Origin: Devosia aurantiaca
Lineage (GTDB): Bacteria; Pseudomonadota; Alphaproteobacteria; Rhizobiales; Devosiaceae
Direction of reading: 5' to 3'
Length of the DNA stretch: 64,000 nucleotides
Assembly (NCBI RefSeq): GCF_011058215.1
Contig: NZ_JAALFG010000003.1
Location: forward strand, 391,988-455,987
In this document: in pieces, positions 1 to 8,870 of the stretch
Layout: every line of letters begins with the position of its first letter
How positions within the stretch are numbered: position 1 is the stretch's first letter
The notes under the pieces: model-generated
Told to the model about the DNA's origin: nothing
The model's database searches: none
The model's input: the letters and a program-made list of their open reading frames with translations, nothing else
Made by a program: the position numbers and the translations under genes

Positions 1-435
1 CTTTTGTCGACGATGATCAAGCTGCAGGGGCAGTCCACCACCAACCCGTCCTCGATTTCGCAATGGGCGGCGGTGGAGGCCTTGACAGGACCACAAGGAT
101 TTCTGGATGACTGGCGCGCCCGATTTCAAGCGCGCAGAGATCTGGTGGTCGACGGCCTCAACGCCGCTCCCGGCATCGAATGCTTGATCCCCCAAGGAGC
201 ATTCTATGTCTTTCCCTCCGTCAAAGGTCTGATCGGCAAGACCAGCGAAACGGGAAGGGCCTTGGTGGATGACGAAGCGCTGGTTAGCGCCCTGCTCGAA
301 GAAAAGGGCGTCGCCCTCGTCCACGGCGCTGCCTTCGGCCTGCCGGGATACATGCGCCTTAGCTATGCAGCCTCCGATAAGGACCTTGAGGCTGCCGTGA
401 CACGCATCCAAGAATTCGCCAATGCTGTGCGCTGA
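1..435 (+). CDS. Class I aminotransferase, C-terminal part (aspartate aminotransferase-like)
   Basis: About 144 codons are visible; the 5' part, including the PLP-binding lysine, lies left of the window. The fragment opens with a QGQSTTNPSSISQWAAVEAL-type stretch that is characteristic of alphaproteobacterial aspartate/aromatic aminotransferases (fold type I). It continues with GAFYVFP and with MRLSYA, whose arginine normally binds the substrate alpha-carboxylate. The family transfers amino groups between amino acids and 2-oxoacids in the cytosol. The gene converges on the asparaginase gene 13 bp downstream. An aspartate aminotransferase beside an asparaginase could feed aspartate into oxaloacetate, but they are on opposite strands and need not be co-regulated. 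Substrate is inferred from sequence style only. Confidence 0.85.
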   Translation, partial: LLSTMIKLQGQSTTNPSSISQWAAVEALTGPQGFLDDWRARFQARRDLVVDGLNAAPGIECLIPQGAFYVFPSVKGLIGKTSETGRALVDDEALVSALLEEKGVALVHGAAFGLPGYMRLSYAASDKDLEAAVTRIQEFANAVR

Positions 436-448
436 GGCTGCAGCTCTT

Positions 449-1420
449 TCAGAACATAGAAAAGCTGTTCGCGATTTCGTTTTGCGTCGCCTTGCCGGCA
501 ATTAGCCCGGAGAGGAGAAGGCGAGATTTGATGGCGGACAATTCGCCGGCAAATATGCCGCCAGCGGCTTTGAGCGTCACTGCGCCGCTGTCGCCGCCAT
601 AGATCTGGTCGGTGCGTCCTTCCGGGCAGCGGGAAGCGATTACAACGGGAATGGATGAACCAACGAGCTTTGCCACCGCTGCGGCAAAGCCCTTTGGCGC
701 ATTACCACGGCCGAAGGCTTCCAAGACTACTCCGGAGACGTTTTTCGTCGCACAATATTCGAGGTAGTCGGGGCTCGACCCTAGACCCGGCTTGACAAGC
801 TCGATGCCTTCGGCCAGCCCATGATTGTCTATGCATCGTCGCGCTGAACGTCGACCGATGAAGACGGTTTGCTGGTCGATGAAGCCGAGCTTGCCATAGC
901 CGGGCGAGCGGAAGGTATCGACCCGTGAAGCATGGGTCTTCGTAACCGTGGCGGCCGCATGGATATCACCTTCGAAGACCACCAATGTGCCAAGGCCAAC
1001 GGTCTGGGGAGATGCTGCGACGCGGACGGCATCGGCGATATTGCGGGGGCCATCGGTATCGACCATGTCGGCATGCCGCTGGGCACCTGTGAAGACAACC
1101 GGCTTGTCGCTACCGATCAGCAGGTCTGAAACGAAGGCGGATTCTTCCATGGTGTCGGTGCCGTGGGTAACGACGACACCGTCACAATCGCTGCGTTCAA
1201 GGTGGGAGGCGACGCGAAGGATCAGCCGATGCAGCGTCTGCAGGTCAAGCGCGTAGCTGCCGAGCGCGGTGAAGTCATCGACCTCGACCGCGATACCCTC
1301 AAGTGGGTCGTGGAGGGTTGCCAAAAGGGCGGCGCCTTTTCGATCCGCAATCACCGATTGGTCTTGTGCCCGGCCCGAGGCAATGGTGCCTCCCGTGGCC
1401 ACGATGACAATGCGTTTCAT
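449..1420 (-). CDS. Asparaginase family protein
   Basis: 323 aa, full length for a bacterial L-asparaginase. The N-terminal VATGGTIASG motif carries the nucleophilic threonine. THGTDTMEESAF near residues 85-97 carries the second Thr-Asp pair, and VVFTGAQRHAD and KTHASRVDTF supply the remaining active-site segment. The family hydrolyses asparagine (sometimes glutamine) to the acid and ammonia. There is no obvious signal peptide, so it is probably cytosolic. It is the last gene of the nine-gene minus-strand operon and its start overlaps the end of the CobW-like gene by 4 bp (ATGA). In this context its substrate may be a related amide released by the upstream hydrolase and racemase rather than asparagine itself; that is inference. 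Confidence 0.92.
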   Translation of the reverse strand: MKRIVIVATGGTIASGRAQDQSVIADRKGAALLATLHDPLEGIAVEVDDFTALGSYALDLQTLHRLILRVASHLERSDCDGVVVTHGTDTMEESAFVSDLLIGSDKPVVFTGAQRHADMVDTDGPRNIADAVRVAASPQTVGLGTLVVFEGDIHAAATVTKTHASRVDTFRSPGYGKLGFIDQQTVFIGRRSARRCIDNHGLAEGIELVKPGLGSSPDYLEYCATKNVSGVVLEAFGRGNAPKGFAAAVAKLVGSSIPVVIASRCPEGRTDQIYGGDSGAVTLKAAGGIFAGELSAIKSRLLLSGLIAGKATQNEIANSFSMF

Positions 1421-2432
1421 CCCAAAATTCTCCGTTCGCCAGCTTGGGCCGGTGCAAGTGCGGGCGCCCGCCTCAGGCTTTGAAATACATCGAAGGAGTG
1501 CTGCACCAAAGCCGGATCGAGATCACTGAGAATGAAGACCAGACGCGAGCGGCGGTCCTCGTCTGGCCAGGCAGACATATGCACCGGGGAGTGGACGAGG
1601 CGTTGTACCCCATGGATGGCCACCGGTCGTTCACTGCCGGCAACGTTGAGAATGCCCTTTACGCGCAACACCCTGTCGCCATGGCGATTTAGCAGCATGG
1701 TCAGCCAGACGCCGAATGCCGTCCAATCCAGCGCATCGTCGGTCACGATGGAAAATGAGCGGATATCGGAACCATCGACGTGGTGATGCCGGTGATCCTC
1801 CTTGGCAAACGGCGCGACGCGAAGGTCGTTAAAGTGTGTGTCGAGCAGCGCGTCGGCCGACATGGTCTGAGCATCCTGGATCGCGGCTGCAGGATTAAGC
1901 GCGCGTGCCATGGTCTTAAGCGCACAAATTTCGGCTGGCGCGGCCAGATCGGTCTTGGTCAGAATGACGGTATCGGCTGCCGCAAGCTGTCGCAGTGCTT
2001 CCTCTCTTGTGGACAGAAGGCCGTGGCCGTTTACAGCATCGAGAGTGGCAATCACTGCGCCGGCTACGAAATGGCTGCGCAGCACCGGGTGGGCGCGGAT
2101 TGTGGAGAGAACGGGATAGGGTCGGCCAAGCCAGTGGTTTCGATGACGACGCGGTCAAACCAAGGGACTTCGCCGCGAGCACGCATGGCGTGAAGATTGA
2201 GGAGGGCATCGGCGATTTCGCCCCGCACCGTGCAGCAAAGGCAGCCTGACTTCATCAGCACGACATTGGCGTCGATGCGGTCGAGGAGGTGATGGTCGAG
2301 ACCTACCTCACCGAACTCGTTGATCAGCACGGCGGTGCCGTGGAGGTCGGGGTGGTCGAGAAGGCGCTGCAGCAGCGTGGTCTTGCCGGAGCCCAAAAAT
2401 CCGGTGAGGAGATTGATGGTGGTCGGCGTCAT
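1417..2432 (-). CDS. CobW/G3E-family GTPase (metallochaperone-like), frame broken once
   Basis: Read as one gene of about 338 aa. The N-terminal part shows the P-loop GFLGSGKTTLL, the metal-binding CLCC motif (SGCLCCTV) typical of COG0523 proteins, and VIETTGLADP. The second part has the LTKTD guanine-specificity motif, a His-rich loop (HRHHH) and a CobW_C domain. The frame breaks at a GGG run at 2113-2115: one extra base restores DPIPVLSTIR and continuous homology, so I treat it as a sequencing error. These GTPases deliver Zn, Ni or Co to metalloenzymes. The start overlaps the preceding small gene by 4 bp. A plausible client is the NodB-type deacetylase upstream, but that is inference. Confidence 0.88.
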
Positions 2433-2755
2433 GGCCGCGACTTGAGGCGGGCCAGCAGCGCCGGGTCTAGCGGGTCGAAGGAGACGCCGCCCAACGCTTC
2501 GGCTTCGGGCCAGAGATGCGAAAGGCTATCGAAGACCTTGGCCTTGCCGGTTGCGGTGCGCAGCACATACTGGCGGCCGTGCCAGTCGCTCAGCTTCATG
2601 CGTTGGGTGGCAAGGATCGCGTTGACCGTATCCTGACGCTGGGCAGCTTCACGGCGGCGAGCCAGGCGGTCGGTATTGGGCGAATAGGTGCCCTCGCGCG
2701 ACACCGCGCTTGACCAATGATCGTCGCACCCCAGGATGCCGCATAGGGAGCACAT
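2429..2755 (-). CDS. Small hypothetical protein with N-terminal CxxC
   Basis: 108 aa, family not recognised with certainty. The N-terminus MCSLCGILGCDDHW contains CxxC followed by a further Cys and a His, suggesting metal binding. The middle is basic, and the C-terminal half (ATGKAKVFDSLSHLWPEAEAL) looks like a small folded domain. It lies 4 bp downstream of the deacetylase gene and overlaps the CobW-like GTPase by 4 bp, so translation is probably coupled. A small Cys/His protein next to a CobW metallochaperone would fit a metal-transfer or accessory role. That is inference from position and residues; no enzymatic function can be assigned. Confidence 0.75.
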   Translation of the reverse strand: MCSLCGILGCDDHWSSAVSREGTYSPNTDRLARRREAAQRQDTVNAILATQRMKLSDWHGRQYVLRTATGKAKVFDSLSHLWPEAEALGGVSFDPLDPALLARLKSRP

Positions 2756-2759
2756 GGCG

Positions 2760-3637
2760 TCAGGTGCGGGGCGAGCGGCGAGCGAAGTCGTCGGCCATTT
2801 CGTCCATGGTGACGAAGCGGACGCCTTCGTGGCCCTTGATGTATTCGATCAGCCGCTCGAGCATCAGCAGCACCTGCGGGCGGCCGGCGACGTCGGGGTG
2901 GATGGTCATCGGAAAGACCGCGTAGTCCATCTCGCGATAGACCCAATCGAACTGGTCGCGCCACATCTGCTCGATATCGCGCGGATTGACGAAGCCGTGG
3001 CTGTTGGGCGCGGTTTTGATGAACATCATCGGCGGCAGGTCATCGAGATACCAGTTGGCTGGAATTTCGATGAGGTCGGTTTCGGCGCCGCGCACCAGGG
3101 GCTTCATCCAGTCTTCCGGTCGCGCCGAATAGTCGATCTTGGTCCAGCTATCGCCGACGCGGACGTAATAGGGCGTGAAGTCGTCGTGCATCAACGAGTG
3201 GTCGTACTTGATGCCGCGCTCGAGCAGGAGTTCGTTGGTGACGGTGGAAAATTCCCACCAGGGCGCGACATAGCCGGTCGGGCGCTTGCCGCAGAGCTCG
3301 GTGATGAGGGCGATGGATTTGTCGAGCACCGCCTCTTCCTGCTCGCGCGTCATGGCGATGGGATTTTCGTGGCTATAGCCGTGCATGCCGATCCGTGGCC
3401 TGCATCGGCGACAGCCTTCATCTGGGCGGGGAAGGTCTCGATCGAGTGGCCGGGGATGAACCAGGTGGTCTTGATGCCAGCGCGCTCGAAGAGCTTGAGC
3501 AGGCGCGGGGAGCCCACTTCGCCCGAAAACATGCCGCGTGAAATGTCGTCGGGGCTGTCTTCGCCGCCATATGAGCCGAGCCAACCGGCGACCGCATCGA
3601 CATCGACGCCAAAGCCCACGAGGATCTCTTTTGCCAC
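2760..3637 (-). CDS. Polysaccharide deacetylase (NodB) family hydrolase, frame broken once
   Basis: About 292 aa when read through. The N-terminal part ([31 protein letters not shown]) holds the metal-binding Asp region. After the break it continues with [10 protein letters not shown], the HxxxH metal-binding motif, then GYVAPWWEF and [11 protein letters not shown]. The break at about 3393 sits between AGH and [11 protein letters not shown] and is repaired by one base. This branch (PuuE/allantoinase-like, HpPgdA-like) hydrolyses cyclic or linear amides using a divalent metal. Adjacent to a hydantoin-type racemase, a role in opening a cyclic amide is more likely than cell-wall deacetylation, which is an inference from context. 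No signal peptide is evident. Confidence 0.88.
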
Positions 3638-3661
3638 GATTGTTTCCTTGAAAAGGGCCGA

Positions 3662-4396
3662 TCAGGCCGGTGCAAATTGAGCCAGGGCGCCGTCGTAGCG
3701 CTTGGCGAGGGGAGGGGCGTAGGGGCCCTGTTTGCTGGTGCGCAAGCCGAGGGCCACGAGCGCTTCGGCGTGCTTTACCGCAGCGCCGACACCGTCGATG
3801 ACGGGAAGGCCGAACTCGGCGGAAAAGGATTTGACCAGGTCGGCCATGCCGGCACAGCCAAGAACGATGGCCTCGGCACGATCGTCGGCTATGGCGCGAC
3901 CAATTTCGGCGCGCAATTTCTGGCGGGCGTCGGAATTGGGATCTTCGAGCGAGAGAACGGGCACGTCTGCAGCGCGAATGCGGGCACGCGCAGCCATGCC
4001 GTAACGGTGCGCAAGCTCTTCGATAGGGACGCGCGAGCGTTCCATGGTGGTGACGACGGTGAAGCGCTTGGCAATGAAGGCGGCCGTCACCATCGCGGCC
4101 TCACAGATGCCGATCACCGGGATGGAAAGCATGGCGCGCGCTGCGTCGAGACCGGTATCGTCGAAGCAGGCGATAATGGCGGCCTGAGCGCCGTCACGCT
4201 CCGCCAAAGTCAGTTCATACAGCAGGCCCGGGACCGCGAAAGCCTCGTCGTAATAGCCTTCGATTGAGGCCGGACCCATGCTGGAGGTGATAGGCACGAT
4301 CTCGGTATCGGCGCCGGCCACGAGGCGCGCGGCATGGGCGATGGTCGCGGTCATGCTGGCGGTGGTGTTGGGATTGATGACGGCGATGGTGGTCAT
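3662..4396 (-). CDS. Asp/Glu/hydantoin racemase family protein
   Basis: 244 aa, full length. [16 protein letters not shown] at the N-terminus is typical of hydantoin/allantoin racemases. The two catalytic cysteines are visible in [11 protein letters not shown] (near residue 76) and IVLGCAGM (near residue 181). The family inverts the stereocentre of hydantoins, allantoin or acidic amino acids by two-base proton transfer without a cofactor. Its start overlaps the upstream permease gene by 4 bp, and the deacetylase follows after 24 bp. Import by the ABC system, racemisation and hydrolysis would form a coherent pathway, but the actual substrate is not deducible. Confidence 0.9.
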   Translation of the reverse strand: MTTIAVINPNTTASMTATIAHAARLVAGADTEIVPITSSMGPASIEGYYDEAFAVPGLLYELTLAERDGAQAAIIACFDDTGLDAARAMLSIPVIGICEAAMVTAAFIAKRFTVVTTMERSRVPIEELAHRYGMAARARIRAADVPVLSLEDPNSDARQKLRAEIGRAIADDRAEAIVLGCAGMADLVKSFSAEFGLPVIDGVGAAVKHAEALVALGLRTSKQGPYAPPLAKRYDGALAQFAPA

Positions 4397-5211
4397 GCCC
4401 GGGCTCGGCGACGGTTGACCAGAAGGATGGTGCCGAGCGTGGCGAGGATAACAAGAAAGGAGAAGGCAGTGGTGACCGTGCCCAAGGCGTAAAGCACCGG
4501 CGTCGTGACATTAGTCGTCATGCCGTAGATTTCGAGCGGCAGGGTGTTGGAGCTGCCAGAAGTCAGAAGCGTGCGGGCAAATTCATCGTAGCTCAGCGAG
4601 AAGCCGAAGAGCCCAACGCCGATCAAGCTCGGCGCGATCATGGGCAGGACCACATGGGCAAAGGTCTGCCAGGGACTGGCGCCAAGATCGCGTGCGGCCT
4701 CTTCATAGGCGGGTGAGAATCGGTTGAATACGGCGAACATGATGAGGACGCCGAACGGCAAGGTCCAGGTGAGGTGGGCGCCGAAGCCGGAACTGAACCA
4801 GTTGGGCTGCACCCCGATCTGCTGGAACAGCACGCCGATGCCCAGCGAGACGATGATGGAGGGCACCACGAGACTGGCGACGGTGAGATAAAACAGCGGC
4901 GAGGCGCAGAGGAAGCGGTGCCGAAAGGCTAGGCCGGCCAGCAACGAGACGAGCACCGTGGCCGCCATAACCATGAGGCCGAGGATCAGGGAGCGGGTGA
5001 AGCTGGCGCCAAAATTGCCGACCGCCTGGGTTTCGAAGAGGTTCTGAAACCAGCGGGTCGAGACGCCGTTTAGTGGGAAGGTCAGGCCGCCCTGGGGGCC
5101 CTGGAAGCTCAGTATGAACACGGCCGATAGCGGTCCATAAAGGAACAGGACGAAGAGACCGAAGAAAACGGCGAGGACGTAGAAGCCGGCGCTGCGCTTG
5201 TCGCTGCCCAT
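4393..5211 (-). CDS. ABC transporter permease, spermidine/putrescine (PotC) type
   Basis: 272 aa inner-membrane protein with about six hydrophobic segments; the first is near residues 9-31. The cytoplasmic EAA loop EEAARDLGASPWQTFAHVVLP is present and contacts the ATPase. It pairs with the PotB-type permease that ends 1 bp before it and with the ATPase and binding protein upstream in the same operon. PotC-type permeases import polyamines, amino acids or related small cationic or amide compounds. Here the downstream racemase and amide hydrolases suggest an organic nitrogen source. Start ATG at 5211. Confidence 0.93.
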   Translation of the reverse strand: MGSDKRSAGFYVLAVFFGLFVLFLYGPLSAVFILSFQGPQGGLTFPLNGVSTRWFQNLFETQAVGNFGASFTRSLILGLMVMAATVLVSLLAGLAFRHRFLCASPLFYLTVASLVVPSIIVSLGIGVLFQQIGVQPNWFSSGFGAHLTWTLPFGVLIMFAVFNRFSPAYEEAARDLGASPWQTFAHVVLPMIAPSLIGVGLFGFSLSYDEFARTLLTSGSSNTLPLEIYGMTTNVTTPVLYALGTVTTAFSFLVILATLGTILLVNRRRARA

Positions 5212-5212
5212 C

Positions 5213-6070
5213 CTAGAGCTCCTTTCGGATATCGACGATGCGGAGGATGCCGGCGACCATCAGCAGCACCAGCACCAGGAGGACAATGGCGTTGGCGGCG
5301 GCGGCCGGGTATTGCAGCAGGCTCATCTGGTTGCGCATCATCAGCGCTACCGAAGCGGATTGGCCGCCGCTCATCACCTGTACGGTGGAAAAATCGGCCA
5401 TGACCAGCGTCACGACGAAGATGGTTCCGATGGCGATGCCGGGCTTGGCCAGCGGCAGGATAACGTTCCAGATGATCTGCCAGTCCCTGGCGCCACCATC
5501 GCGGGCCGCTTCTACCAGTGATTTGTCGATGCGCATCATGGTGTTGAAGATCGGGGTCACCATGAAGAGGGTGTAGAGGTGAACCATGGCGAGAATCACT
5601 GCGAAATCGGAATAGAGCAGCCACTCGATGGGCTGTTCGATGACGCCGGCGCCGACAAGACCCGAATTGATGATGCCATTCCGGCCGAGCACCGGAATCC
5701 AGGAAATCATGCGGATGATGTTGGACGTGAGGAACGGCACCGTGCAGACCAAGAAAAGCACCATCTGCATGGCGGCGGTGCGCACGTGGAAGGCAAGGAA
5801 GTAAGCGACCCAGAAACCGATGAAAGCGGTTGCTGCCCAGACGATGGCGGCAAATTTCAGCGTGTTTCCGTAAGTCTTCCAGGTAACCCAGGAGCCGAGC
5901 GTTTCAGCGTAATTAAAGGTGAAAAAGCCGGGATACATGCCGGCGAAATCGTAATCCCAGAAGCTGACGACCAGCAGCAGCAGGATCGGGATGGCGAGAA
6001 AAAATCCAAGGATGAGCAGCAGCGGCGTCGCCTGGAGGTAGGGCGTTGCGCGGGCGAGTAAGGCGTTCAT
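5213..6070 (-). CDS. ABC transporter permease, spermidine/putrescine (PotB) type
   Basis: 285 aa with a long first membrane segment (LLLILGFFLAIPILLLLVVS) and further segments through the C-terminus. The EAA motif VEAARDGGARDWQIIWNVILP is present. It forms a heterodimeric channel with the PotC-type permease directly downstream. It is separated from the binding-protein gene upstream by about 130 bp that contain a perfect stem-loop. Such gaps often lower permease expression relative to the binding protein; that part is inference. Confidence 0.93.
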   Translation of the reverse strand: MNALLARATPYLQATPLLLILGFFLAIPILLLLVVSFWDYDFAGMYPGFFTFNYAETLGSWVTWKTYGNTLKFAAIVWAATAFIGFWVAYFLAFHVRTAAMQMVLFLVCTVPFLTSNIIRMISWIPVLGRNGIINSGLVGAGVIEQPIEWLLYSDFAVILAMVHLYTLFMVTPIFNTMMRIDKSLVEAARDGGARDWQIIWNVILPLAKPGIAIGTIFVVTLVMADFSTVQVMSGGQSASVALMMRNQMSLLQYPAAAANAIVLLVLVLLMVAGILRIVDIRKEL

Positions 6071-6110
6071 CCGACCATTTTCTCCTGCTTGTGCCGCTTA
6101 GGGACGTGCC

Positions 6111-6126
6111 CTCGGGTGGACCCGAG
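6111..6126 (-). terminator. Stem-loop between binding-protein and permease genes
   Basis: CTCGGGT-GG-ACCCGAG forms a perfect 7-bp hairpin with a 2-nt loop, in the gap between the solute-binding-protein gene and the PotB-type permease gene. There is no U-tract, so it is more likely an mRNA-stabilising or attenuating structure than a strong terminator. Confidence 0.5.
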
Positions 6127-6201
6127 AGCAGTGGTGCGTGTGGAAAGGTTAGACAACCTTATGCTTCGAAATGGGGGCGCCGGATCGCGCCCGTCGTTGC
6201 C

Positions 6202-7489
6202 TCAGGAAGCGATAAATTCGTTCCAGCGGCGGACCATGTAGCGGTCCTCGTCCATCACCGAGTTCCAGCAGGCGACATTGCCCATGCGCTCGAGGAATGA
6301 GCCGCCATCGCGAACGGCGCCGGCCTGTTCCATGACGGTGCCGTCGGGGGCCTTGATTTCGCCCTGCGCCGGCTTGCCGTCGATCCAGTAACCCCACTCG
6401 TCTTCGGTCATGTATTCCTTGGCGGTGTCCATGGCAGCCGAGTAGTAGCCTTGGCGGTTGAGATAGCCGCCGACCCAGCCGGAGGTGTACCAGTTGATGT
6501 ATTCGTAGGCGGCGTCGAGTTGGGCGCCCTGGAGGTGCGCGGCGAGGCCTAGACCGCCGCCCCAGCTGCGATAGCCTTCCTTGAGGGGCTGGTACTTGCA
6601 GGCGATGCCCTTGGAGCGCACGGCAGCGACAGCCGGCGACCACATCGACTGGATGACCACTTCGCCCGAGCTCATCAGGTTCACTGATTCATCGAAGCTC
6701 TTCCAGAAGGCGCGGAACTGGCCATCCTGCTTGGTTTGATCAGGAAATCGATGGTCGCATCGATTTCGGCCTGGGTCATGTTGCCCTTGTCGGCATAGGT
6801 GATGTTGCCCATCGCCTCCATGATCATGGCAGCGTCCATGATGCCGATGGATGGGATGTTGAGGATCGACGTCTTGCCCTTGAAGGCCGGGTCCATGATG
6901 TCGGCCCAGGTGGTGATTTCGCGGCCGACGAGGTCTGGGCGGATGCCGAGGGTGTCGGCATTGTAGATGGTGGGGACCATGGTGAAGAGGTCGGTCTCGC
7001 CAGAAGCGAAGGTCTTGCTGTCCATGGCCTCGACATAGCCCACCGTGTGTGGCGCGGTGCCTTGAGCAATGACGCTGTCGGGGGTGAGCTTGCCGGTCTT
7101 AAAGAGCGGCACGATCTTGTCGTAATAGGTCAGGCGCGAGATTTCCATCGGCTGGATGACGCCGGTGGGGAAGACCTTTTGAGGATCCAGTATTCGATAT
7201 CGGCGATGTCGTAGCTATCGGGCTGGGTCACGGCGCGCTGGGCGGCGGCATCGGAGTCGGTGGCCGTCATTTCGAGCGTGATGCCGAGGTCTTCCTTGCA
7301 CTTTTCGGCAATGGCATTGAGGTTGGACACACCGGTGCCGAACTGGCGCAAGGTGATGGGGTTTTGGGCCCAGATGGTGGGGAAGCCTGTGATGGCGCCC
7401 GAGCCGATGGCCGCGCCCGCCGCGGCGGCAAGGCCGCCCTTGAGCACGTTGCGACGCGAAATTTCGGTCTTCTTGTTCAAGTCTGTCAT
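6202..7489 (-). CDS. ABC transporter solute-binding protein (PotD-like, Tat signal), frame broken twice
   Basis: About 429 aa when read through. The start ATG at 7489 gives MTDLNKKTEISRRNVLKGGLAAA..., a signal peptide with a twin-arginine-like SRRNVLKG motif followed by an Ala/Gly-rich core. The mature protein resembles extracellular spermidine/putrescine-type binding proteins (DIADIEYWI, GREITTWADIMDPAFKGKT, NWYTSGWVGGYL). The frame breaks at the T-runs 7177-7180 and 6735-6737 (A-runs in the coding strand). Adding one base to each restores ILKKVFPTGVIQPMEIS and DFLIKTKQDGQFRAFW, so these look like sequencing errors. It acts in the periplasm, delivering ligand to the PotB/PotC permeases. Confidence 0.88.
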
Positions 7490-7520
7490 AGCCAGATTTC
7501 CCTGTGTGCTGGTTTTGATT

Positions 7521-8615
7521 TCAGGCAGTCGGGCTGCCGAGAACGATGGCGTCCCCGGCATCCCAGCAGAGCGGCACGGCATCCCCGATGGCGACGGGTG
7601 TCGCCTGGAGCGCCTTGTCGGTAACGATGGCGGTGAACTCGGAAATACCGCCCCCTTCGATGGTGAGCTTGCTGGTACCGCCTCGATATTCGAGGTTGGT
7701 CACAAGCCCGGTGAAGCCCAGACCTCGGTCTGTGCTCTCTCCGATCCGGACGTGGTCGGTGCGGATGGCGATGTCGATCGGCGCGCCCACCGGCCGGGTT
7801 TCCCCATAGGCCGAAAGCGTCGTGCCGCCGGGCACGTCGAAGCTCACCACGCCGTCGGCGGAGCCGGTGACGTGACCGGAGATGACGTTGTGATCGCCCA
7901 TGAAGCGAGCGACGAATGCGGTCGCGGGCCGCTCGAAGACCTCGCGCGGGCTGGCGGCCTGCTCGATGCGGCCGTCGCTCATGACGACGATCAGATCGGC
8001 GAGCGCCATGGCCTCTTCCTGGCTGTGGGTCACGTGCACGAAGGTGATGCCGAGCTGCTGCTGCAGCTTTTTGAGCTCGGCGCGCATGCGGATCTTAAGA
8101 AAAGGATCGAGCGCCGAAAGCGGCTCGTCGAGCAGCAGGGCTTCGGGGTCGGTGATCAGCGCGCGGGCCAGCGCAACGCGCTGCTGCTGACCGCCAGAAA
8201 GTTGGGCAGGGCGCCGGTCGGCGTAGCCGTCCATCTGCATGAGCTTGAGCATGTCGAGGGCACGAGCGCGACGCGTGGGCTTGTCGACGCCGGCCATCTT
8301 GAGGCTGAAGGCGACATTGTCGACGAGATCGAGATGGGGAAAGAGCGCATAGGATTGAAACATCATGGCTGTACCGCGCCTCGCGGGCGGCAGGTTAGTT
8401 ACGACATCGCGGCCGAGGACGATGTCGCCCTTGGAGACACTTTCGTGTCCGGCGATCATGCGCAGGGTCGAAGTTTTGCCACAGCCCGAGGGGCCGAGCA
8501 GGCAGCAGTAACTACCGGCAGGAATTTTGAGGCTGATCGCATCGACGGCAGTGGTCTTGCCGTAGATTTTGGAAACCGAGGCGATGTCGATTTCTGCAGC
8601 CTTGGTCATCAGCAT
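7521..8615 (-). CDS. ABC transporter ATP-binding protein (PotA type)
   Basis: 364 aa. Walker A LLGPSGCGKTST, Q-loop FQSYALFPHL, signature LSGGQQQRVALARAL, Walker B ALLLDEPLSALD and H-loop VHVTHSQEEA are all intact. The C-terminal third is a TOBE-type regulatory domain. It is the promoter-proximal gene of the nine-gene operon, and the divergent GntR regulator begins about 255 bp upstream. The start ATG at 8615 has a GGGGA-type ribosome site just before it; an in-frame ATG two codons later is an alternative. It energises uptake through the PotB/PotC pair. Confidence 0.95.
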   Translation of the reverse strand: MLMTKAAEIDIASVSKIYGKTTAVDAISLKIPAGSYCCLLGPSGCGKTSTLRMIAGHESVSKGDIVLGRDVVTNLPPARRGTAMMFQSYALFPHLDLVDNVAFSLKMAGVDKPTRRARALDMLKLMQMDGYADRRPAQLSGGQQQRVALARALITDPEALLLDEPLSALDPFLKIRMRAELKKLQQQLGITFVHVTHSQEEAMALADLIVVMSDGRIEQAASPREVFERPATAFVARFMGDHNVISGHVTGSADGVVSFDVPGGTTLSAYGETRPVGAPIDIAIRTDHVRIGESTDRGLGFTGLVTNLEYRGGTSKLTIEGGGISEFTAIVTDKALQATPVAIGDAVPLCWDAGDAIVLGSPTA

Positions 8616-8774
8616 TCCCCGTTGGTCGAGAAGTGCAATGCAGGGCGCGTGCCAGTTCGTGGGTGAGAGCGCAACGTACTGACGCGATTAACAAAAGCTT
8701 CAGGACAAGAATTGATGAAGAAATGTTCATCGCTAGGTTTTGATCAAACCGTGAGCAGATTCGAAACTTTTGCC

Positions 8775-8792
8775 TAGATTGTATGCAATCTA
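8775..8792. promoter_or_regulatory. GntR-type operator palindrome TAGATTG-TATG-CAATCTA
   Basis: Perfect 7-bp inverted repeat with a 4-bp centre in the divergent intergenic region between the ABC-ATPase operon and the gntR gene. The core ATTGTATGCAAT matches the shape of FCD-subfamily GntR operators (TTGTATACAA-like). It probably lets the regulator control both its own gene and the transport operon. A gene start at 8783 would fall inside this site, which argues for the later start used here. Confidence 0.6.
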
Positions 8793-8870
8793 AGCCCGGG
8801 TTGTATTCACGTTCTCTCTTCACTTCAAAAGCTTTGCCGCCTATGAGGGTCTTGCAAACGAGGTGTACGG

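Noticed and set aside
7260..8666. A 468-aa plus-strand open frame opposite the PotA-type gene
   Set aside because: The minus strand encodes a complete ABC ATPase with all motifs; the plus frame is a shadow.
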